DNA of 64,000 nucleotides from Serripes groenlandicus (GCA_031761405.1 JASEVX010000003.1:67991044-68055043); one strand, 5' to 3'. Shown: positions 36,753 through 49,110, counted from the first letter of the stretch. Numbers and translations are program-made. Notes: generated by a model not told the origin, from the letters alone.

Positions 36753-37085
36753 GTGATCCAGGAAAAAGAACCCTAGTATTGCAGAGCGTAATTATAACAC
36801 GTGTGGGTGAGCGGGGTTCCAGGAAAACCAACCCTAGTATTACAGAGCGTAATTATAACACGTGTGGGTGAGCGGGGTTCCAGGAAAACCAACCCTAGTA
36901 TTGCAGAGCGTAATTATAACACGTGTGGGTGAGCGGGGTTCCAGGAAAACCAACCCTAGTATTACATAGCGTAATTATAACACGTGTGGGTGAGCGGGGT
37001 TCCAGGAAAACCAACCCTAGTATTACAGAGCGTAATTATAACACGTGTGGGTGGGCGGGGTTCCAGGAAAACCAACCCCAGCATA
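36753..37085. repeat. 61-bp tandem repeat, about 5.4 copies
   Basis: GCAGAGCGTAATTATAACAC-GTGTGGGTGAGCGGGGTTCC-AGGAAAACCAACCCTAGTAT repeats with almost no divergence. Every unit carries ACACGTGT, an E-box-like palindrome. The open frame is incidental. Confidence 0.93.
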
Positions 37086-37370
37086 ATTGTTTCACGTGTG
37101 CACAAATACCTTTTAAATGGTATATGCCTTATATGACCTTATGCACATGTATGTATATAGTATTGTAAACTGGCAGTACTTAAAGATAATTACAATCTGC
37201 TTAAAGTTGACAATGGCAAAATCGCTGAAAATGTTCATACTTATCGCTTCAGGCTCTGTTTACTTTTTTTTTAAAAAAGGCAGGACAGGCTCACTCACTA
37301 CAAACTGTCTATACATTTAAAATCAGAAGAGATCTTTTAATGTTCAAGTCGTTGCCTTATTTAATGAATA

Positions 37371-37460
37371 GGTTATGTGGTCATGTATTGTGTATAGTTG
37401 CTTTGTATTTGTTATGGTTATGTGATCAAGTAGTGTGTATAGTTGCTTTGTATTTGTAAA
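37371..37460. repeat. 52-bp direct duplication
   Basis: GTTATGTGGTCATGTATTGT and GTATAGTTGCTTTGTATTTG occur twice in tandem with a few changes. Confidence 0.8.
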
Positions 37461-38013
37461 GTTTCTCACGACTCATGGGACTTATGCTTTGTTCAATAAA
37501 CATGGAAACTTAAAACCAGTACAGAGGTAAATCCAGCTGTGAAAAAGCGCAGGTTGATCTGGGTCTAAACTGGTCGCAAATCCCCAAAGGTTTGTGTAGA
37601 CCTTGCTCGAATTGTATGTGATTTTCTTGTGCCATGGAGCCATGATCGTCTGGCCACGCAGGTCGGGGGACTATATCTCACAAGTTTTCTACATACATGT
37701 AGCGTACAAACATACTTTTAGTAGAATAATGGTGCAGTATTGTCAGATGGTATTTCTAGATGCCGTTTGATATACATGAACACAGCAACTATAACAGGAA
37801 TAACATTGGAAATGACAGGGACGTCTAAACACAGCTGACCACTCGCTGCTTAATTGTATCCCATACTTCTGCGGTTTGGTTTGGACAAACGAGTAACGAA
37901 TAATGTATGATTAGAACAGACTGCACTTCACGCATGTGCTCGCAAATGTAGCGGAACATGTACATTACGGCGTGCGTAAGTGTTGTTTGACGTCTCATAT
38001 ATTGAGATAAGGC
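37461..38013. other. Mostly unrecognised spacer
   Basis: GGTTGATCTGGGTCTAAACT-GGTCGCAAA near 37550-37580 resembles a dispersed repeat piece also seen near 47545-47575. Nothing else is recognised. Confidence 0.35.
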
Positions 38014-38220
38014 GTAACCCTTTTCCAATTGCAGGCGAATTTTGACGCATTTGCAGCAGAAGACTTTTCAAAACAATGTCAGATGAAATTGCTCATGATG
38101 GAAAAGTTTTCCTTTTGCTCAATATTTCAATTCAATGATTACACGTTAGTTTATACAGATTCTTGTCAGGATATTTTCAAAGTTGCCTGTTGTCGATTTA
38201 TTTTATGAAGGAAAGGATAA
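38014..38220. mobile_element. Degenerate MITE family C copy
   Basis: GTAACCCTTTTCCAATTGCA, TTTGACGCATTTGCAGCAGA and a right end TTTATGAAGGAAAGGATAA. Confidence 0.65.
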
Positions 38221-38405
38221 AAATCATTCTCTTGTAAAACAGTTTATATCATCAATACTCTTTAATTATCGAATTGTCGACCACTTGGTCTTCGTTAAGA
38301 TTTAAAAAATACAACGGAAATGTATGTGCAGTCCATTCTTGTGTTGAAGAGATCAAGTTGTGAATTTATTCTTGTCTTTTCCAATTTACTATAATGCACT
38401 TGGTC

Positions 38406-38552
38406 ATAACAGTAATTGCTTGGGAAGATTGTTGTGTGAGTACTGGTGTGAGAACAACCACGAAACACATGAGTAGGTGAACTGGCCGCCGTGATATGAC
38501 TGAGAAATTGTTAAAAACGGCGTTAAACCCCAATCAATCAATCAATCAATCA
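38406..38552 (+). mobile_element. SINE 3' half with ATCA tail
   Basis: GGCCGCCGTGATATGACTGA, GAAATTGTTAAAAACGGCG, TTAAACCCCAATCAATCAATC. The repeated ATCA end is the retroposition tail. The 5' tRNA head is not attached. Confidence 0.75.
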
Positions 38553-38823
38553 TAACAGTAAAGGTCTACGACGACTTTCAAACACGCACGTTTGATAAGG
38601 CAAAATGATTCAACATTTTTTCACAGGAAACAAATATACAGCAGGAGCCATTGCAAACGTCCATGCATGTAGCCTATGAAAATATCTGAAATTGAATGTA
38701 GAAGTGTCGGATATAGTTAATTACATTATGATAAATGGAGTAATAATGAGTTAACATTGATTCTCACGAATAAATATTTCGTCACACCAAGAAAGCAATT
38801 GGTTAATCTTTTACATAATATGT

Positions 38824-39004
38824 TTGTTTTATTGGGGTTTTACGCCGCTTTCAACATGCTTTCAGTTATATCACGGCGACAGTTCACGTATTCATGATCC
38901 CTGGGTAAACAAACAAGTACTAGGCTAGAAAATGTGCCTTTTCCAAGGGCACTCCACCATGACCGTAGTGCCGCGACTGGTGATCGAACCCGGGACACCC
39001 GGTT
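38824..39004 (-). mobile_element. SINE, minus orientation
   Basis: Tail at left (ATTGGGGTTTTACGCCGC, CAGTTATATCACGGCG), body CATGATCCCTGGGTAAAC and GTGCCTTTTCCAAGGGCAC, and at right TGATCGAACCCGGGACACC, a B-box-like phrase on the minus strand. The body matches the copy at 47757 in the other orientation. Confidence 0.7.
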
Positions 39005-39764
39005 TCAAATCCTTACATAATATGATACTTTAAGAGGCGTCTGCAGTGGCAGCATCGGAATACCTTTATATAGGTTACACTACACCAAAAAAATTTGGTT
39101 CCATGCAAATCGACCAGTTTCAGTCCTCAATTGTCACACTTTCTAAGCGTTTCTCATGTAGAACACAATATCATTGAAAAGAGTTATCTCTAAGCTTTAA
39201 AACAATCCAAAGAAAATGTGGGGGTCATGCATTATGCAAAGAAAGAACTCACCAGGCGAAAATGGTTACCGTCATTTTGGACCAAATCGGGCCTGGACAA
39301 AACCGGTGTTTAGCATTCTCTACTTTCTCTTTCAAACAAGGTCAAAATACTAAAAGTGATCAAATCAATCATTTCAAGTGCATCCTATACACATTCATAA
39401 TGCATTTAATTAAACTCACTGTCATTCAATGCATTCTGATGATGGTATACAATAGAATCTACGCAAATAACGTTGGTTTTTTTAGAAACTATTTGGGTTT
39501 AGATCAGCAAGTCAGTGGATATATTTGGCGTAATTTGACCTATAAAACTTCCTAATTCCAAAAGTCTTCCGAATCAATAAAAGGGTTAATCTGTCGTTCT
39601 TTGTATTATTTCCCAGTAACATGTTATCGAGTCTCTGTGAATTATCAACTTCTTTCATCTCTGTCCCAGTGGAGCCCCTAGGAGGGTAAATAAAGTTTAC
39701 CATCAATACCGATAATGTTCCATATTAATTTAACGAAACCTCAACAGTCGGCGAAAGGTTCCAT
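39005..39764. other. Spacer without recognised features
   Basis: The 97-codon plus-strand frame at 39262 has no recognisable domain and is not called. Confidence 0.4.
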
Positions 39765-39985
39765 TTAACCCTTTCCCTCATATAGACGCTTTCTGACGCC
39801 TCTGCAGCAGACGGCTTTTTGAAAACATAGTGAGAAAAGAAGAAATTGCACAAAACGTGCAATTTCTCCTTTTGCCACAATGTTTTCCACTTTTTTGTCA
39901 TAGGTTATCCATTCAATTATGGAGATTTTCTATGTTTTGTTCAAAGTCGTCTGCTGCAGAAATGTCGTATAAGGGAAAGGGTTAA
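39765..39985 (+). mobile_element. MITE family C, full-length copy
   Basis: TTAACCCTTTCCCTCATATAG start, core GAAATTGCACAAAACGTGC then AATTTC, and end CGTATAAGGGAAAGGGTTAA. Nearly identical to the 41164 copy over the left half, implying recent spread. Confidence 0.9.
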
Positions 39986-40313
39986 ACAGTTTGTAGATCG
40001 TGAATGATACTTCTCTGGAATTCGCTTGGCGTTGTTTTATGAGTTTGACATATTTGGGGAAATATGCTTACGGGTCCCTGTTCCTGGTTTGTGTTCTTGT
40101 CGCAATGAGTTGAAGTAATTTAGAAATAGGCAGGATGTGATCCATGTCTACAGCGATTTGATGTCTTGAATGGTATCTGCGAACAGTGTCGACTCATCGT
40201 CCATACTTGCGTGCAGCATATATCCGGACAAAACTTCTGAGAAATTATTAGAGTTGTAGACCCGTGGACATAAATATCACAACCGATAGGACTGACAACA
40301 GTTCATTTTAAAA

Positions 40314-40600
40314 TTAACCTTTTCGTACATTCTTTACACCTATGCAGCAGACGGCTTTTTGAAAACATAGTGACAAAAGAAGAAATTGCACAAAACGTGC
40401 AATTTCTCCTTTTGCCACAATGTTTTCCACTTTTTGTCATAGGTTATCCTTTCAAATATGGAAATTTTAAAAACATAATGAGCAATTTCAACTTTTGCAG
40501 TAAATAATATTATAATTCTTTCGTTTATAGAGTTTTTCAATGTTTTAGTCTATATATTTTTTTAAAGACGTCTGTTGCATATTTAGTGTATGTGAGAACA
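40314..40600. mobile_element. MITE family C, composite copy
   Basis: The left half is fresh (TATGCAGCAGACGGC, GCACAAAACGTGCAATTTC) while the right continues into an older arm (ATGAGCAATTTCAACTTTTG, GACGTCTGTTGCATATTTAG). It looks like two copies recombined. Confidence 0.65.
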
Positions 40601-41163
40601 TTTTATATTTCATTGATTGAGATACGTGTACTTGCATTAAAAGTGTATAAAATCTACACACGTCAGGACGAATATCTCTGTAAATACATAATGAATATAA
40701 TATGCAATGATAGGGAGCTTTAGAAAGAGAGATTGAAATAATTCGATGCTGGTAATGTAATAGCAGAGCTTAAGATAAGGGCGTTTTGCATGTTCTAAAA
40801 TCTGATAGGACCTCCAAAACCTTGATCCTGTTTAGCACCACAACAAAGGTTATAATAAATCCTAACAGAGAAATAATTGAAGCAAGATCAGCCTAATCTT
40901 CCTTTTATTGTACTCCAGTCTACACACCATTTTCTGACATCACGGTATTGGGATGTTACAGGAACTAAAACGTAAAGTATTTTTCATTGACATTCAAATG
41001 GAAGCGTTGCGCGTGGTTGGCATATCGCACATATTCGCAAAATAGCACGAAAATAGAAATGAGTCGTAACTAGCGATTTGCAGTCGTAATGAATTTCCGC
41101 TTAGATATCATTTAAAGTTATATTATACGCATAAACAAACGTCGCTTCACCTAGCGTCATTCG
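40601..41163. other. Spacer without recognised features
   Basis: No supportable gene or repeat. Confidence 0.4.
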
Positions 41164-41394
41164 TTTAACCCTTTCCCTCATATAGACGCTTTCTGACGCC
41201 TCTGCAACAGACGGCTTTTTGAAAACATAGTGACAAAAGAAGAAATTGCACAAAACGTGCAATTTCTCCTTTTGCCACAATGTTTTCCAGTTTTAGTCAT
41301 AGGTTATCCATTCAATTATAGAGATTTTTTACTTTTTTACAAAATATGTTCAAAGTCGTCTGCTGCGGAATTGTCGTATGAGGGAAAGGGTTAA
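41164..41394 (+). mobile_element. MITE family C, full-length copy
   Basis: TTAACCCTTTCCCTCATATAG to GTATGAGGGAAAGGGTTAA, core GCACAAAACGTGC, arms intact. Confidence 0.9.
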
Positions 41395-41411
41395 CTATAC
41401 CAGTAACAAGA

Positions 41412-41555
41412 TTATGTGGGACGGAAGCCAGTTGCCTAGTAAGAATGATGTGTGGTGAATAGGTATTGGAGAACCGGGAAACATACGTTGGGTGAACTGG
41501 CCGCCGTCTTATAACTGAAATACCGTTGAAAACAAACGGTGTTGTTTAATTCGAA
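41412..41555 (+). mobile_element. SINE 3' half
   Basis: GAAGCCAGTTGCCTAGTAAG, GTGAACTGGCCGCCGTCTTA and ACGGTGTTGTTTAATTC keep the order of the SINE 3' region. The ATCA tail is lost. Confidence 0.6.
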
Positions 41556-41600
41556 TGGATCTATATACTGGCATAACACGAGTTGTGCTACATTTTACAT

Positions 41601-41660
41601 ATGAGCCGTCCCGCGAGAAAACCAACATAATGGCCTCTGCGTAATGTATCGACCCAGATC
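41601..41660 (-). mobile_element. MITE family A, first 60 bp only
   Basis: ATGAGCCGTCCCGCGAGAAA to GTATCGACCCAGATC, then cut abruptly by the tandem array that follows. Confidence 0.75.
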
Positions 41661-41661
41661 T

Positions 41662-42590
41662 GACGTCCAGCTCTCAGTATTGTAGAGAGACGGCGTGGTA
41701 ACTTACGATCGGCTCTCAGTATTGCAGAGAGACGACATGTAGACTGACGACAATCTCTCAATATTGCAGAGGGACGGCGTTACGATTAGCTCTCAGTATT
41801 GCAGAGAGACGGCGTGGTAACTTACGATCAGCTCTTAATATTGCAGAGAGACGGCGTGTAGACTGACGACAAGCTCTCAATATTGCAGAGGGATGGCGTG
41901 TAAACTTACGATCAGCTCTCAGTATTGCAGAGAGACGGCGTGGTAACTTACGATCAGCTCTTAATATTGCAGAGAGAGACGGCGTGTAGACTGACAACAA
42001 GCTCTCAATATTGCAGAGAGATGGCGTGTAAACTTACGATCAGCTCTCAGTATTGCAGAGAGACGGCGTCGTAACTTACGATTAGCTCTTAATAGTGCAG
42101 AGAGAGACGGCGTGTAGACTGACGACAAGCTCTCAATATTGCAGAGAGATGGCGTGTAAACTTACGATCAACTCTCAGTATTGCAGAGAGACGGCGTGGT
42201 AACTTACGATCAGCTCTTAATATTGCAGAGAGAAACGGCGTGTAGACTGACGACAAGCTCTCAATATTGCAGAGAGATGGCGTGTAAACTTACGATCAGC
42301 TCTCAGTATTGCAGAGAGACGGCGTGGTAACTTACGATCAGCTCTTAATATTGCAGAGAGAGACGGCGTGTAGACTGACGACAAGCTCTCAATATTGCAG
42401 AGAGATGGCGTGTAAACTTACGATCAGCTCTCAGTATTGCAGCGATACGGCGTGTAAACTTACGATCAGCTCTTAATATTGCAGAGAGAAGGCGTGGTAA
42501 CTTACGATCAGCTCTTAATATTGCAGAGAGAAGGCGTGTACACTGACGATCAGCTCTCAGTATTGCAGAGAGAATGTATGTAAACTGACG
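41662..42590. repeat. ~42-bp tandem array with 128-bp higher-order unit
   Basis: Monomers of 42-44 bp: GATCAGCTCTCAGTATTGCA-GAGAGACGGCGTGGTAACTTAC, then GCTCTTAATATTGCAGAG with GTGTAGACTGAC, then GACAAGCTCTCAATATTGCA with ATGGCGTGTAAACTTAC. The triplet repeats as a ~128-bp unit at least four times (about 41910, 42037, 42165 and 42293). About 22 monomers. The minus-strand frame with LSAILRADRK is a by-product. Confidence 0.93.
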
Positions 42591-42599
42591 AGCAGGTAC

Positions 42600-42697
42600 C
42601 AGGAGAACAACCGTAAGGGTCGTACTGGTAATTACTGATAAAACCCACGACCTCCCGCATCCGAGGCGGACGCTCTACTGCTACACCACAGAGGCGG
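42600..42697 (-). repeat. tRNA-like SINE head
   Basis: The minus strand reads CCGCCTCTGTGGTGTAGCAG, TAGAGCGTCCGCCTCGG and GGAGGTCGTGGGTTTTATC. It has A-box-like and partial B-box-like parts as in 21148 and 11341. The weak B box and missing acceptor pairing argue against a working tRNA. Confidence 0.55.
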
Positions 42698-42871
42698 TGC
42701 AATGCAGTTTAACGCGACGTAAAACAACCATCAATCAGACTCGATGAACTTTCCTAGTTCATCTCGTAAAACGTCGACCAGACAGTGAAATAAACACCAA
42801 ATGTGAAACGTTTCCAATATGTCGTTATAAACAATACAAAAACATACAATCGCTATCGTGATTAAATCAGT

Positions 42872-43129
42872 TTAACCCTTTCCCTCATATAGACGCTTTC
42901 TGACGCCTCTGCAACTCATATAGATGGTTTCTGACGCCTCTGAAGCAGACGGCTTTTTGAAAACATAGTGACAAAAGAAGAAATTGCTCAAAACGAGCCA
43001 TTTCTCCTTTTGCCACAATGTTTTCAACTTTTAGACATAGGTTATCCATTCAATTTTAGAGATTTTCTATTTTTTGACAGAATATGTTCAAAGTCGTTTG
43101 CTGAATTTTCGTATGAGGGAAAGAGTTAA
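42872..43129 (+). mobile_element. MITE family C with an internal duplication
   Basis: Both TTAA ends are present, but CATATAGACGCTTTCTGACG-CCTCTGCA is followed by a second version of the same arm (CATATAGATGGTTTCTGACG). Core GAAATTGCTCAAAACGAGCC. Confidence 0.85.
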
Positions 43130-43214
43130 CGCTTAACCCGCTAAATTCCTCCGACTTTTACCATTTCCTTTCATTGTTAAAATTCTTACACGAGTAGCGA
43201 AGAATATTAGATTT

Positions 43215-43700
43215 GTCTTTTTGTTTGATGGTTTGTATGATGTTTAACTCCGCTTTGAAAAGAAAATCTCGCGAGAAAGCTAATATAATGGTGTCTGCGT
43301 AATGTATCGACCCAGATCAGCCTGCGCAGTCCGCGCAGACTGATTCGGGCCGACACATTCCATCTCAGTGGGATATAGGGATAGAGTAATGATTCCTGAA
43401 ACAGAAAATCCACGGGAGGCGAAAAGTATATCCGGGTAAGCCTGCGCGGCATGCTTAGGCTGATCCGGGTCGATACTTTACGCAGAGTCCACAATGTTGG
43501 TTTTCTCGCGAGACGGCTCAATTATCACGGCGTTTCCTGGTTGTTACCAGTACTACTGGTTCACCTATCCTGACACCAGAGAGTCAGTCGTGATTCTGAC
43601 CCCACAACCCTGAGCTCGACCCCACAACCACAACCCTGAGCTCGACCCCACAACCACAACCCTGAGCTCGACCCCACAACCCTGAGCTCAAAGGAGAGAA
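43215..43700 (-). mobile_element. SINE interrupted by a family A MITE
   Basis: TGTTTGATGGTTTG...TTTAACTCCGCTTTGAA at left and TTATCACGGCGTTTCCTGG, TACCAGTACTACTGG at right are adjacent parts of the SINE tail and body, separated by the MITE at 43266-43519. The body then carries a small expansion of CACAACCCTGAGCTCGAC (26-bp period, 43600-43690). Confidence 0.65.
43266..43519 (-). mobile_element. MITE family A inserted in a SINE
   Basis: Left TCTCGCGAGAAAGC (outer bases lost) and right CTCGCGAGACGGCTC; the internal order is as in 12571-12833. Confidence 0.82.
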
Positions 43701-43721
43701 AGCCATCATTACAGGAGACAA

Positions 43722-43785
43722 CATTTGAAATCACTGTGAGAAAAGGAGAAATTTCTCAGACCGACATCATGTTGCTCCTTTTGTA
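43722..43785. repeat. MITE family C core fragment
   Basis: GAGAAAAGGAGAAATTTCTC and TTGCTCCTTTTGT remain, no ends. Confidence 0.4.
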
Positions 43786-43834
43786 TGAATAAGAAGTCAA
43801 GAGTACAGACCAGGTTATGATTGCATGTATATTA

Positions 43835-43965
43835 TAACTATTATTATCACTATTTTTGTCGTTATTTTATCATTATTATTTTAATTATTATTATCATTAT
43901 TATTGTCATTATTATCAATATTATTATCATTATTGTTGTCGTAATAACTTTATTAAAATATTATA
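43835..43965. repeat. ATT-rich trinucleotide microsatellite
   Basis: Runs of ATTATTATC and TTATTATTTT variants. The open frame rich in Ile is a by-product. Confidence 0.85.
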
Positions 43966-44374
43966 TATTTTGTGCATATTCAGGAAGTACCCATTTACAT
44001 GACATATTCGTCTATTCCACATTTGGTTTCCATTGACCCATATTCTACTTCAAAAGAAGATCAAGCCCATATATTGCAGATCACTGGCGTGATTGAACTT
44101 TGAATTCCAATAGTCATCTACTTCTTTTAACGTTGGTCTTTAAATTCCCTAATACAAATGAAAGGGCATGTGTGCCGACATTAATTTCATGTAGTGACTT
44201 TCATGCAAGACAACTGTAACTGCTACTTTATACAAACTATAGTAACTATGCTTTCGCATGATTACAATACGATTAACCCGGACTTAACCTCAAATAGATA
44301 TAAATTAAGTTAATAGATAAAGCTGAGTCGTACAAAGTGAATGTGGGTCGTCTTGCATGTGTGAACAGTGAATT

Positions 44375-45345
<971 letters not shown>

Positions 45346-45726
45346 GCTCCGTTGAATGAAAACCGATTGGCTATTAAGTTATTGGTAGTGAATGGATACT
45401 TTTTGTCTATACTACTTGTGCGGTTAAATGTATCTAAATAAATATATCCTCGACATGCGAACATTCGACTCGTTTTGTTTAAATCTTTAAATCTATATCA
45501 CATGTTACAATGTGGCCACTTAATCCCATGCAAATTCACCCTCGTTTATTAACAAGTTGATCACTAAAATAGACAAAGGTTCACCATTAATTTACTGAAG
45601 TTTATAAAGCAAACACGACACGAACGCATCTTTTCCCCGAAATAACGACCTCCTGTTTATACCAGTCAAGTGGCTTTCACTTCCAAATCTCCTTAAAATC
45701 TTTAAATTTAGCTCTTTTTTGTCGTC

Positions 45727-45838
45727 TTAACTCTTTCCCACAAACAAACGCATTTTGACGTATCAGCAGCAGACGAATATAACGAGCAATGTATCCTTTC
45801 GCAACAATGTATTACACTCATTACATTAGTATAGCCTC
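45727..45838. mobile_element. Short MITE family C relic
   Basis: TTAACTCTTTCCCACAAAC, GACGTATCAGCAGCAGACGA and TTTCGCAACAATG. Confidence 0.5.
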
Positions 45839-45840
45839 AC

Positions 45841-46045
45841 TTAACCCTTTCCCTCATACGACAATTCTGCAGCAGACGACTTTGAACATATTTGTCAAAG
45901 ATAGAAAATCTCTATAATTGAATGGATAACCTATGGCAAAAGGAGAAATTGCTCGTTTTGAGCAATTTCTGCTTTTGTCACTATGTTTTCAAAAGCCGTC
46001 TGTTCCAGAGGCGTCAGAAAGCGTCTATATGAGGTAAAGGGTTAA
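45841..46045 (-). mobile_element. MITE family C copy, reverse orientation
   Basis: TTAACCCTTTCCCTCATACG, core GAAATTGCTCGTTTTGAGC, end TATGAGGTAAAGGGTTAA. Confidence 0.85.
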
Positions 46046-46500
46046 AGACAGTTTCCATATATTACCTTAGAATTATTTCAAAGTCATCCGTTGATTTGTT
46101 AAATTTTTGGATAAGTGTAAACTGAATATTTGACGCCTCTTTTTTCAGATGACAGATTCAATCAATACTATCTCCTAAACAGACGACTGTTGACGTCTCT
46201 GCACCGGACCCAGTCGACTTTTGAAAGCATTTCGAATATGAACCCAGTACTTTAGATTGCTGACTGGAGCTACTGCTACATTATATTAAACGACAGACTG
46301 ATATTTTAAAACGAGACTGGTGTAGTGAAAAAAAAATTGAATTATTCTCTTTAAAAAAAAATACAAATTGCCAACGTGAGATACTGTTTCTGGTGAAGCG
46401 ATAATACTATACCTCACTCGTACACTACCAAGCTGCAAATTGATAACTTGAGCTCCAGCAAAATTATATCAAATGATATCAAGTCTCAAAATTGAATGGT
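46046..46500. other. Spacer without recognised features
   Basis: No supportable gene. GACGACTGTTGACGTCTCTG near 46180 is a possible worn MITE arm. Confidence 0.35.
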
Positions 46501-46661
46501 TTATCCTTTCCCGCATACGACTAAACCTATTGCACATCTCTGGAAAATCTCTATAAATGAAAGTATAAATATTGAACATAGTGACAGAAAGCATTAATTT
46601 CTCATTATAAGCAATTTCTCAATTTGCAACAACGTTTTCCAAAAGGTCGTCTGCTTCTTTG
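46501..46661. mobile_element. Partial MITE family C copy
   Basis: TTATCCTTTCCCGCATACGA, TTCTCATTATAAGCAATTTC and AAGGTCGTCTGC; right end missing. Confidence 0.6.
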
Positions 46662-47042
46662 ACAAAGTACAATGCACGTCTGCAGTCGAGAAACGAAATC
46701 TCACGGATGTAAGGGCAAACAACCTGTTATTAGACGTGCTCTTGACAAACTGCCTGGCGCTGTAAAATTAGAACAAATCATGATAAATCAACAGACGATA
46801 AGTACTTAATGAGCATGTTTAAATAAAGCGGTGCCAGTCCACAGCGAAAGCCAGATTATGGCTTATGTGTTTAGCATTTTATCTGTTATAGTGACGTCAG
46901 TCCGGGTTTGTATAGAATGGCTTTTTAATGTTTCGTCTTGAAACAGAAGAGGATATTGCTTCCTTTTTAAAAGTATTTGCGAGGCCTATTGTAATGCAAA
47001 CAAAGTAATAGTCACATTTTGGAGTCTTTGTAAAAAGACTCT
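46662..47042. other. Spacer without recognised features
   Basis: No supportable gene or repeat. Confidence 0.35.
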
Positions 47043-47257
47043 TTAACTCTTTCAGCGCCGAATTATTTAAAGTAGACTCTTCCATATTCAAAATCGGGCG
47101 TCTCCATTTCTCATGTATAATTCAATTTTGGACTATTTTGATAACTAAAAGGCAAACAATGCTGATTTCAGGTGAGACAGCTCGTTACGAGCTGACTCGC
47201 CTGAATCAGTATTGTTTGCAAAAACCTGAATATTGCCTTTGGCGCTGAAAGAGTTAA
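47043..47257 (-). mobile_element. MITE family B, full-length copy
   Basis: TTAACTCTTTCAGCGCCG to TTGGCGCTGAAAGAGTTAA, with hairpin GGTGAGACAGCTCGTTACGA / GCTGACTCGCC, in reverse orientation to 20695. Confidence 0.9.
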
Positions 47258-47363
47258 TAAAAAAGAATTGTCGTAAAAGGAGAAGTTTATCTTATTCTAA
47301 CATTGTAACAAAGTTGAGTTTACACTTTTCTCGATATAACATTTGCGTTATACATTTCACATT

Positions 47364-47485
47364 ATCCTTTCCCCATATATATCACTTTTGTAGCTGAAGA
47401 ATTAGAAAACATTTAGGCAAAACTATTATTATTTTTTTCAAAAGAGCTTTGAACATTGTGGCAAAAGGAGAAATTGCTCATCATT
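47364..47485. repeat. MITE family C relic
   Basis: TATCCTTTCCCCATATAT and AACATTGTGGCAAAAGGAG with GAAATTGCTCATC. Confidence 0.4.
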
Positions 47486-47756
47486 ACTAATTGGCGAACA
47501 CTGCATATACAGATCAAACTTCGCGGGTGAGCAGCCTTTGGTCGAGTCTAGTCTGAATCTACACTGGCCGCAAATTATGTTTTTCATAGAGCATCGCTCA
47601 AATATAATCAAAGTACTGAAAGTACTGATGGAAGGTGATTTAAGATTATGTCAACCAGGTGCAGATGGGATAATGAAATTTATGCAAGTTACGCACATAT
47701 AATGGCTACGATGTGTGGATAGGAACGAAAGGGGAATAAATGAAACAAAGAAATTA

Positions 47757-47945
47757 AATCTTAAAAATGCGGGTCCCGGGTTCGATCCCCGGTTGAGGCA
47801 CTACGGTCATGGTGGAGTGTTCTTGGGCAAGGCACATTTTATAGCCTAGTACTGGGTTAATTACCCAGGGATCATGAATAATAATCAAGCGCTCTAAATG
47901 ACCTTAGCTGTCGATGCGCCATAAAACAATATACATTCATTCATT
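47757..47945 (+). mobile_element. SINE with tRNA B-box-like head
   Basis: GGGTCCCGGGTTCGATCCCC at left, then GGTCATGGTGGAGTGTTCTT, GGGCAAGGCACATTTTATAG and ACCCAGGGATCATGAATA. The 3' end is GATGCGCCATAAAAC, unlike the GGCGTTAAACCCC tail of the other group, so it may be a sister subfamily. Confidence 0.6.
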
Positions 47946-48832
47946 GTCAATAGCTAATGCTTGTTCTTTTAACTACATGCTAACAATACAAAAATGTTTT
48001 AAAAAAACAACAATAAATATATACAAAAATCTGGCCACTGGTTAAAACGTTTAACTGTCTTTGATCAAGAAGGACTTCAAGAAAAGCAACAACTTCACTA
48101 GACAATGTGAATTACAAATAAGAATAACTTTCTAATATGAATGAAAATGTCAGGGGTATTCCATAAATGGAGCTTTTCTTAGCCTGGGGTTACACAATAT
48201 TACATGATAATAAATACTAGACATTAAGATAAATACTTCACCGATATGAAATCCCATAAGTTACTCTCTTAATGTGTATTAAACATCTGAACTTACTAAA
48301 CGTTCAGCAAAACGTCGAATACTCAAGAAATTATTTTCTATTAAAAAGTGTCCTACTTAAATCTCTCGTGGAATGTAGGTCTTTAACAGCTATTGACCTA
48401 TTTTGTATCTGTATCTAAACGTTGATTTAACTCGGTAGGAACTCCAATTAGTTGATTGATTTATTGATTAGTTGATAGTTTGCGACCTTTACAGCATCGT
48501 TTCAGTTATAACTGTACATATATATGAAACATATTTTACTTGAATACTTAAGGATGCTTGGGATTTTGAAACCGGGAGAATACAGAGGTGAAAAGAGACG
48601 AGAAGTGGCATATTGGAAAATATATAGACAAAACTATGGATAATTTCTGTCAGTGAAAATGTTTGAAATAAAGTTGCAAGGCGTTGTAAAATGGTTGTAA
48701 ATTTATAGTGTGGTATCCAGAATATTGAAAAAATATTTTTGGAAGAGGGTCGACACATTGTGTAAAAAGGAGGAATAAGTGGTTTTGAGTAATTGTTATA
48801 TTTTTTAGAAAAGTTTTTTAAATGTATCCTAG
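47946..48832. other. Spacer without recognised features
   Basis: AT-rich. A faint family C arm (TTGTGTAAAAAGGAGGAATA) lies near 48760. The minus-strand frame at 48489-48932 runs into the SINE and is not a gene. Confidence 0.4.
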
Positions 48833-49110
48833 TCGAGTCCCGGAAGCTCTGTTGGTAGCGTCGCGGGCTGTCAATCCAGTGGCTGTGAGTCAAATCGCGG
48901 CTCGGATCACTTTTTTCCGTCGTTTGACACAAGTCAATACATCATTCGTCTTCCACACATGGGCTAAGTCTATACGTAAAAGCAGCCAGTTGCTTGGGAG
49001 GTTGTTGTGTGGAGTTCTAGTGTGAAAACATCAGGAAACGCACGAGTAGGTGACCGCCGTGATATGACTGAGAATAATGTTAAAAGCGGCATTAAACCCC
49101 AATCAATCAA
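48833..49110 (+). mobile_element. tRNA-derived SINE, near-complete
   Basis: Head GTCCCGGAAGCTCTGTTGGT (A-box-like) and GCTGTGAGTCAAATCGCGGC (B-box region), body TAAAAGCAGCCAGTTGCTTG and GTGTGGAGTTCTAGTGTGAA, tail CGTGATATGACTGAG, GCGGCATTAAACCCC and AATCAATCAAC. About 278 bp. It matches 61062-61356 in the opposite orientation. Confidence 0.8.

Noticed and set aside
42600..42697. A functional tRNA gene
   Set aside because: A-box-like sequence is present but the acceptor stem and a good T-arm are not; the wording matches SINE heads elsewhere in the window.
48489..48932. 147-codon minus-strand frame
   Set aside because: Overlaps the antisense of a SINE and an AT-rich spacer, with no domain.
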